Shown piece after piece: positions 57,401 to 64,000 of a stretch of 64,000 nt of DNA (the first letter of the stretch is position 1; each line of letters opens with the position of its first letter). This stretch comes from Rostrohypoxylon terebratum (taxonomy: Eukaryota; Ascomycota; Sordariomycetes; Xylariales; Hypoxylaceae): NCBI GenBank assembly GCA_022497145.1, contig MU385926.1, positions 102,720 to 166,719 on the forward strand, written 5' to 3'. The translations under genes were made by a program, and so were the position numbers. The notes under the pieces were generated by a model that saw nothing but the letters and a program-made list of their open reading frames with translations, made no database searches and was not told where the DNA came from.

Positions 57401-59817
57401 CCATCGAGTCCCAAGATGAAACTATTGTCGAGTATGCACAATACGTCGCAAAGGCATATAAGGCCGCTTTTGAATCGCAAACGAAAGAATTGGAATACAT
57501 TGTCCGAAATGGCCAGCTTACTACTGGTAGAGTAGCGGAAGATGTGTCTGGGAACGATACGCTGCGATCCCTTCTGTATCCACAGGTACAAGACAAGCCT
57601 ATCTCGGAGGGCCCAGCGCTTAAACTCTCAGTTGGTGAACTAGGAACTCTAGATTCATTGCAGCTCGTTGAAGATGCTGCAAAGCAGACTGAGCTCCTGC
57701 CTCATGAGGTAGAGATTGAAGCTAAGTCTTGGGGTCTAAACTTCCGCGACGTGCTGTGCGCTTTGGGTCGCTTAGAAGATAAAGAGCTCGGTGTCGACTG
57801 CGCTGGTATTGTCACCCGAGTTGGACCTGACAGCAATGTTCAGCCAGGGGATCGTGTATGCATGATCTCCATAGACTGTATGCGAACGCACCCGCGCGCA
57901 CTTGATCATGCTGTTCTCAAGATTCCCGACAGCCTATCTTTTGAAGCCGCTGCATCTATCCTAGTCCCTGGTATGACCGCGTACTACTCTATCATTGACA
58001 TTGCCAGGGTCCGAAAAGGTGAAAAGGTCCTTGTTCATTCAGCTGCTGGTAGTACGGGCCAAATGGCCATTCGGATGGCTCAGATGAAGGGAGCCGAGGT
58101 GTTTGCGACTGTTGGATCTCCTGAAAAGAGGCAGTTCTTGAAGGACACCTTCGGTATCCCCGACGACCACATTTTCAACAGCCGAAACACTTCATTCGCT
58201 CAAGGAGTCTTACGCGTCACGGACGGATATGGTGTTGACGTAGTCCTAAACTCATTGTCCGGAGATAGTCTGCGAGCGACTTGGGAGTGCATGGCTCCAT
58301 TTGGGCGGTTTGTGGAGATCGGAGTCGTCGACATCAAAGCTAATTCTTCCTTGCCTATGGCTGGCTTCGCAAGAAACGTCAGCTATTCGGCTATTGATTT
58401 GCGATACGTCATTCTCAGAAACCCAGCATTGACATCCGAGCTCCTAAAGGCCACCATTGATCTCCTAAATGAGGGCACTATTCAACATCCCGGTCCTCTA
58501 CATATTTACCCTGTATCACAGGCCGAGCAAGCGTTCCGATTCCTCCAGGGAGGAAAGAATATCGGACGTATCATTCTTAATGTCGACCCCGCCGATGTAG
58601 TCCCTGTAAGTTCCATAAGCAATATAGTGGATTGAAAACCGAGCTGACATAATACCTAGCAACTTCTCCTAGGACAACGATCGTGGAAATTCGAGGAAAA
58701 TGCATCTTATGTGATTGCAGGAGGATCTGGTGGTCTTGGCCGTGCCATCATGAAATGGATGGCTGATAGAGGTGCAAAGCATCTAATTGCACCATCAAGA
58801 TCTGGAAGTTCGAAGCCGGTGGTCGCCGAAGTTATCGCCGAGTTGACGAAACGTGGTGTTAACGTAGTCGCACCTCAATGCGATGTGTCTTCGGCTGAGT
58901 CTCTAGCCCGAGTGCTCGAGGAATGCTCTAAGACGATGCCTCCTGTCAAGGGATGTATCAACGCTACTATGGTCCTCCAAGACGCTGTGTTCGACAACAT
59001 GACCTACGCACAATGGGAGCTGACAATGAAGTCGAAGGTCCCATCGTCTTTGAACCTGCATAAGCTCTTGCCGAAGGACCTTGACTTTTTCATTCTCCTA
59101 TCTTCCTTGAACGGCGTTTGCGGAGCTTTGGCGCAATCTAATTATGCAGGCGGGTGTTCGTTCCAAGATGCACTCGCACGCTATCGTGTAGCGCACGGAC
59201 AGAAAGGTGTCTCGATCGATATCGGTTGGATGCGAAACATCGGTATCGTAGCAGAGACACAGCAATACCAACGCCAACGAAAGAGCTGGGATGATATGCA
59301 GAAGATCGACGACACAGAACTGATGGCTTTGTTGAGCATACTATGCGACCCGTCAGAGCCTATCCCCTCGCAAACAGGCAGCCAAGTTCTTCTCGGCCTA
59401 CGTACACCAGCCGACTTCCTTGTGAAGGGCCAGACACCTCCAGCTTTGCTCACTAGACCCTTGTTCGCCGCTTTCTCTCACATAATAGGAGAGGCCAAGG
59501 CGACGTCGAAGGATACGAGCGTAGATGTAGCAGCTACATTTAAAGCTGCATCAGATACCAGCGAACGAATCCAAATCGTCATTAAGGCGTTGACTCAGAA
59601 ACTAGCGCGTTCCATGGCTATCTCGCCCGACGATGTAGAACTCAACAAGCCGCTCTCTAGTTATGGCGTTGATTCCTTGATGGCAGTCGAGTTACGTAAT
59701 TGGATTGGTAGAGATTTCCAGGCTGGTGTTGCTGTCTTTGATATCATGGGAAACGTGCCTGTTTCGGCTATCGGGGACCTGGTCGTAGCTAAGAGCACTG
59801 TTGGGAAGACTCAGTAG
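51457..59817 (+). CDS. Highly reducing type I polyketide synthase (KS-AT-DH-MT-ER-KR-ACP)
   Basis: Eleven exons: 51457-51633, 51693-51837, 51901-52169, 52226-52568, 52628-52718, 52772-52842, 52907-52992, 53044-53824, 53878-54028, 54084-58605, 58660-59817; 2597 aa; all ten introns are 51-64 nt and the frame closes. KS triad: Cys176 (VDSACSSS), His311 (EAHGTGT), His351 (KANIGH). An Asn-Gly-rich linker spans about 457-525. AT: Ser697 (GHSSGE) and a VAYHSASM histidine. DH: His1034 (GDHVISGTVIYP) and Asp1222 (VVLDSAFHV). MT: ILEVGAGTGG near 1492-1500 and TYTDVSPAFF. ER: about 1890-2210 with VHSAAGSTGQMA. KR: IAGGSGGLG, Ser around 2361, Tyr2374 in SNYAGGCSFQDA. ACP: Ser2551 in YGVDSLMA. No thioesterase or condensation domain, so product release needs a partner. 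All domains look intact, predicting a reduced, possibly C-methylated polyketide. The product is unknown. Confidence 0.93.
53227..53430 (+). repeat. Coding low-complexity Asn-Gly linker between KS and AT
   Basis: Reiterated aat/aac-gg codons give TNGLTNGSAHVNG-type repeats over about 65 residues in exon 8, a flexible linker longer than most between these two domains. Confidence 0.8.
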
Positions 59818-61052
59818 AGCATAGGTAATGTGGAAGGAGAGAGGTAGCACGGGGTGCTGGGTACTATGGGGGGACTGAAGGGGGGCTGAGGGGGAGGCGG
59901 GGAGGCAGGGTTTACGGAGTTAAGGCTGTGGGTGTGTGTTCAATGGGTATTTCTTGTTTCCTAGTGTTAATGATGTAATGAATGTAATGACACGTCGTCG
60001 CTCATTTGGTATCAATTTAATCAATTTAACCCATGTAATCGACCAAATATCTGTCGGATAACCCCACACGAGTTCCAAATCTATTGACTTTTTTTTTCAA
60101 TTTCTTTTTCAGCCACTCCTTAATCTAATTAGGAGTGGTGGCGCTCTGTATGCAGAAATCTGCTTTTCTCATCATAAGGACCTCAGCCTGGTAGGCATAG
60201 TTAACTGTTACTTACTAGGTAGGTGTCCTAGGTCCTGGGTACCTTTAAGTTTATCATATTTCCTTATTAGGAAACTCATTCATCCAATGTGGCTGCTGAT
60301 TGGCCTTCCCATTTTTGTCACACCCTAATCCTGGATGTCATATTACTACCGGTATTCTACTCTAGTAGGTAATTAATGTTTAACGCCCGCCGTGTAAAAA
60401 AGCTGCATTCAACCATGAATCTTATGTGAGAAACCACCTTTAATTACTTAAGAAATAAATATTCAACATAGATCATGTGGATATATGTTGATTATTCTTC
60501 TAAGAACGCATCTAAACATCTCTATTACGTTCATTGATGGACATTTTTGATAGAGGGGGTGTTCGTCGGTCGGAGTATCGCGGACTTAGAGATAATATCT
60601 GACATGCGCATACAGTTACACCGCATACCACCTATCTAGTATATATGCGTATTGCGACGATGCTTTCTTAACGCAGAAAGAGTCTTGAAGTGTTTGATTT
60701 TTAGTAGAGTCAAAACAGCGCCAGTCATCAACTTAAAGGGTGCTCAAGGCTGAGGCCGAATCTCAGCGCACTTGAGCACGCAGTCAGAGCGTGTTTAACA
60801 GCTTAGAGGCATTAGCAAGTGTGCATTCGATACCTAATTCACATTCCGTCTTCTGGGAGACGAGAAGACCCAGGTAAATGCAATTCGTCCTCCGTTTGCA
60901 GAGACTACCATTCTCCCCCAGATCCATCCATCTCACACGCATTACACGCATTGAAGGCGTCACACTAGGATTTCAAATGCATAGGCAATGACCATTGGTC
61001 AGCTACCATCCTCCTGTCGAATGAAGGGCTAGTAACTTTCAAGTCTGGCACA
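59818..61052. other. PKS 3' flank and spacer
   Basis: No gene. G-rich tract at about 59865-59910 just after the stop codon, hairpin at 60113-60138, CCTAGG word at 60222-60243. Confidence 0.5.
60113..60138. repeat. Inverted repeat (hairpin) downstream of the PKS
   Basis: CCACTCCTTAATC then TAATTAGGAGTGG forms an 11-bp near-perfect stem with a very short loop, about 300 bp after the PKS stop. Confidence 0.65.
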
Positions 61053-61833
61053 ATGTTAGCCCCAGCTTTTCAGAGCATCTTAGTAGACTTACATGCAGGC
61101 GATGAAAAAACGCTGATATTTTTGTCCATCTTTGTCTTAGCATTCGCCTTCGGCACTACGATTCTTTCACCTCTTGCCGAGGTCTTCGGCCGCCACCCGG
61201 TGTGGATCCTATCAAGCTGTTTCTACATTATATAGAATACAGTCGTAGGTTTTAGTCATACATCCGGTCTCACGATTGCGAGTTGAGTCCTTTCAGGCAT
61301 TGGAGCTAGTGCAGAATTTGCCATTTCTAATCCCGTTCTATACGATTGTTGGATACCCTCGCAACGTGGAGTTTCGCTCGCCTTTTCTACCTTTATCCCT
61401 TTCCTGGTACGAGCAATTGGGCCAATAATCGGCGGTGCCGTGTCTCAACCAACCGGATGGCAATGGGACTCAATTATATCGCTCTTAGTCATTGGGTATA
61501 CGATTGCTGCGCAGGCGGGAGGTAGAATGATGTATCGATTGTGGCGATAGCACCACTTCGGAATATCGTGTTCCGCTGATTATCCCAGGTACCATCTTGA
61601 TACCAAATGGTCTGTTAGTATGCGGTCGGACAGGAGAGAAGTACGCTCCTTGGGTATTTCCCGATATTGGAATCGCGATCTTGAGTTGCGGTATCATCAA
61701 CAACACGCAATCCTTACAAGCTCATGTGATTGACGTATATCGCGACCACGCCGCTTCGGCAACAGCTGCCTCGAAGTTCTTGCGCAGTATTGCTGGTTCT
61801 GCCTTCCCAATCTTTGCGCCAGTCATGTACTAA
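61053..61833 (+). pseudogene. Decayed MFS transporter (DHA1-type)
   Basis: Reading begins mid-helix at MLAPAFQSILVDLHAG, followed by AEVFGRHPVWILSS. A TAG at 61233-61235 sits where the family has Trp or similar, and a TGA at 61284-61286 where Arg is expected (IAS-stop-VLSGIGASAEFAI). Sequence continues in frame through GVSLAFSTFIPFLVRAIGPIIGG to a third stop near 61549, then resumes in another frame with EYRVPLIIPGTILIPNGLL, WVFPDIGIAIL and FLRSIAGSAFPIFAPVMY to a stop at 61831. Roughly 100 residues between the fifth/sixth and eighth helices are missing, as are the N-terminus and the last helices. Both early stops fit C-to-T/G-to-A change, as RIP would make. Related to drug-efflux MFS carriers common beside PKS genes. 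Confidence 0.82.
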
Positions 61834-62753
61834 AGAGTCTGCTTGCCCTGACATTCATCATCATGGAGTGGCCTGCCTGCCTGTCCCTTTCCTTCCGTGG
61901 AAATATTGTGCTACATTAAGGGCCATGGGGAGTAGACGTCAATAATGATAATCTATAGCAGTGTGGCTGGAATAATAAGGATTGAATGTATAGGTATATG
62001 ACCCCATAATCAGATATAAGAAAAGGGGTAAAAGGGGGCCGTTGCAACAATCAATTAAAATACTTTTACATAGTGCATGCCTTCTTGAACCTTAATCATC
62101 CACGAATATTAAACTTTCCTAGTAGCTTTAGTTACTGCTCTACCACTCCAGAGCTTACAGGTTGCTATGTACGTTTATCGCCCTCCTATTGATCTAGTGG
62201 GAGCCATCTCGCCATCGTTACCAACCTCTTGGAACCTTACCATTTAATATCTAATTACCTACTATTAACACCTATTTTTTTTTGGATCTGGTCATATCAT
62301 TGTCCACATACGTGAGTTTCTAAAAAAAAACTTTTTGTCCACTTAGGTAGTTTAATTATTTAACTTTTCTCCGATAGTTGCCTCTTGCCTATTAATTACT
62401 CCTACTATATTATTCAATTCGAAGGTATATATTGTCACCCGACGCAGAATATCCTCCCCCCCTGAATATCTAACAACCGAACATCCAACCGCGGAACTAC
62501 TACTGGCTGTCTCTTGGAAACAAGCATCCGATATAGTAAGTGTTCGCATAGGTATTCTACACTTGCTGTTTCCTTGACTACCGCGACGCGACATACGAAA
62601 GTTGATGTGGACGGGTTGGATAGAATGGCATCCTTTTCCACTTGGCTATTCTTGTTCTCGTTTTTATTCCTCGTTCCACGTTATAAAGCTATAAAGTTAA
62701 CCCATTATTAATAGCAGATCTACCTAAGAGTTCCGATAGAGAATCTACTCAGC
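61834..62753. other. Intergenic, MFS relic to F-box-like gene
   Basis: No gene; AT-rich with poly-T and poly-A runs around 62275-62335. The final part is the promoter of the next gene. Confidence 0.5.
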
Positions 62754-63827
62754 ATGGGGATTGTGTCGCCTAATGACCAGGTGTGCAGGCGGCCCTGCCT
62801 CACGTCGATCCCGCTTGAAGTGCGTCTCATGGTATATGAAGACGTATTTGAAGGAAAACTTTACGACTGTTTTTCCTATCATGTTATGTATTTCTATCGC
62901 GGACTTGACCTCATTCCTGATCGCGCAACAGATTGGACGTCACCGCTGCAGCTGCTGTTAGTGTGTAAGCAAATTCACGATGAAGTTGCAACCGGCCTCT
63001 ACAAGAAAATCACGCTTGAATTTGACCTCAGACGATGGATCTCGGTTTTAAACAAGATAGGTCCCCGCTATGGATCTTTAATCCAGCAGGTTGAGATCGT
63101 GCACCAATGCTGGGAATGTCATTGCCGCAAGGGCCCCAATGGAGCGATGTGGGATTGCGTGATGGAGTCTCCCGGTACACTCAGCAACCCCGGCCATCTG
63201 CTGAATTGCCTAGCAGTTAACAATGTCAATCCCGAATATCTCAAAATAACAACCTACTCTTTTTTATCGTTTCCGACCACCGTGGATCATTCTGCTTCCG
63301 AGGACGACGACCCTATCCCCGAAACAAGCGACGTAGCCACCAAAAAACACAACTGTTCTAGTCATCAGCTCTACCACGATCAAGAATTTATTAACCAGTT
63401 AACCTGCATTTCCAAGAACGCCCGACGTATCGATTTCCACGGTAATTTCAATCCTCTTTGGGCCTTGGATCTGAACAAGAAACTCGGATTTGTCATCAGG
63501 TTGGACTATCCCTTCGAAGACGTCAATGCGCTCACGCCCTCGTGTACCTGGATGCTGATGAATCCGAAATCAGTCGACCTGGGGACTGAGTTTCAGAGCT
63601 ATCAGCTTTCGAAGTCGAATAATCGGGTTTACATCAAGCTACCAGACTACCTCTCTTATGCCATAGAACGCGAAAGGCTTATCACGGGATATCATAAAAT
63701 GGCCGAGAAAGGTGAAGACAATGCTGCGGATGATCAGTCAAGCTCTCAATCATGGGATTTCAGGTCCTATCCTTGGTTGCTTCTCAAACTAATTCGCCAT
63801 AGAAACTCCCGAGGCATAGCCAACTAG
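62754..63827 (+). CDS. F-box-like/DUF7730-type hypothetical protein
   Basis: Intronless, 357 aa. Opens with CLTSIPLEVRLMVYEDVFEG, the short F-box-like helix typical of a very large group of uncharacterised fungal proteins, followed by LQLLLVCKQIHDEVATGLYK. The rest has no catalytic motif; a Cys/His-rich patch (HQCWECHCRKG) lies at about 117-127. Possibly a substrate adaptor, but many members lack evidence of Skp1 binding. Unlikely to belong to the PKS locus. Confidence 0.75.
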   Translation: MGIVSPNDQVCRRPCLTSIPLEVRLMVYEDVFEGKLYDCFSYHVMYFYRGLDLIPDRATDWTSPLQLLLVCKQIHDEVATGLYKKITLEFDLRRWISVLNKIGPRYGSLIQQVEIVHQCWECHCRKGPNGAMWDCVMESPGTLSNPGHLLNCLAVNNVNPEYLKITTYSFLSFPTTVDHSASEDDDPIPETSDVATKKHNCSSHQLYHDQEFINQLTCISKNARRIDFHGNFNPLWALDLNKKLGFVIRLDYPFEDVNALTPSCTWMLMNPKSVDLGTEFQSYQLSKSNNRVYIKLPDYLSYAIERERLITGYHKMAEKGEDNAADDQSSSQSWDFRSYPWLLLKLIRHRNSRGIAN

Positions 63828-64000
63828 GCCATCCTCACCGAACATAATTATTTAGACACCCAAACACATTTTTAATTAGGTAGGTACGAAGGTAGATTCT
63901 ATTATTAAGGCAAACCACCGTTATGAGACCACCCTCCCTTCGTGCCAGCGTAGAAATGCGACGCAAACGCGTCGAGCCATCCCTTGAATGTGTATATATT

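Overview
The window is nuclear DNA of a filamentous ascomycete, most likely a Sordariomycete and possibly Xylariales-like. Genes carry many short introns (about 48-125 nt, GT..AG) and are found on both strands. Families such as the CarO-type opsin, Egh16-like secreted proteins, CipB-like reductases, TRI14-like proteins and a highly reducing polyketide synthase (HR-PKS) are typical of Pezizomycotina. Gene-poor stretches are AT-richer and sprinkled with a short palindromic word built on CCTAGG. The order-level placement is inference. Exon junctions were assigned by hand from splice consensus, reading-frame arithmetic and family motifs; all multi-exon models given here close to whole codons.

Layout. 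1-722 (-): 5' part of an IKS1-type protein kinase, cut by the window edge. 1570-5537: a divergent retinal module, a carotenoid oxygenase (-) and a microbial rhodopsin with all proton-pump residues (+), sharing about 1 kb of upstream DNA. 5894-16601: accessory enzymes and surface proteins: purine nucleoside permease-like protein, alpha/beta hydrolase, SDR, TMEM205-like membrane protein, MDR oxidoreductase and an Egh16-like secreted protein. 16602-21074 is gene-poor. 21075-26002: a hypothetical ORF, a CipB-like MDR enzyme and an F-box/ankyrin protein with an RGG tail. 26003-28257 is AT-rich and holds a MITE-like hairpin. 28258-33877: pyrroline-5-carboxylate reductase, TRI14-like protein, isochorismatase-like hydrolase and a VOC-fold protein. 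36452-37555: a secreted, Ser/Thr/Ala/Asn-rich surface protein with a strong-looking promoter. 37556-41799 is gene-poor with relic-like patches.

41800-61833 looks like a small polyketide locus: BAHD/TRI101-type acyltransferase, FSH-family serine hydrolase (the family of LovG, which releases product from LovB), a seven-helix 'rhodopsin-domain' membrane protein, a complete 2597-aa HR-PKS (KS-AT-DH-MT-ER-KR-ACP, 11 exons, no thioesterase domain) and a decayed MFS transporter. The inference is that the hydrolase offloads the PKS product and the acyltransferase may decorate it, while export through the neighbouring transporter has been lost. 62754-63827 is an F-box-like hypothetical protein.
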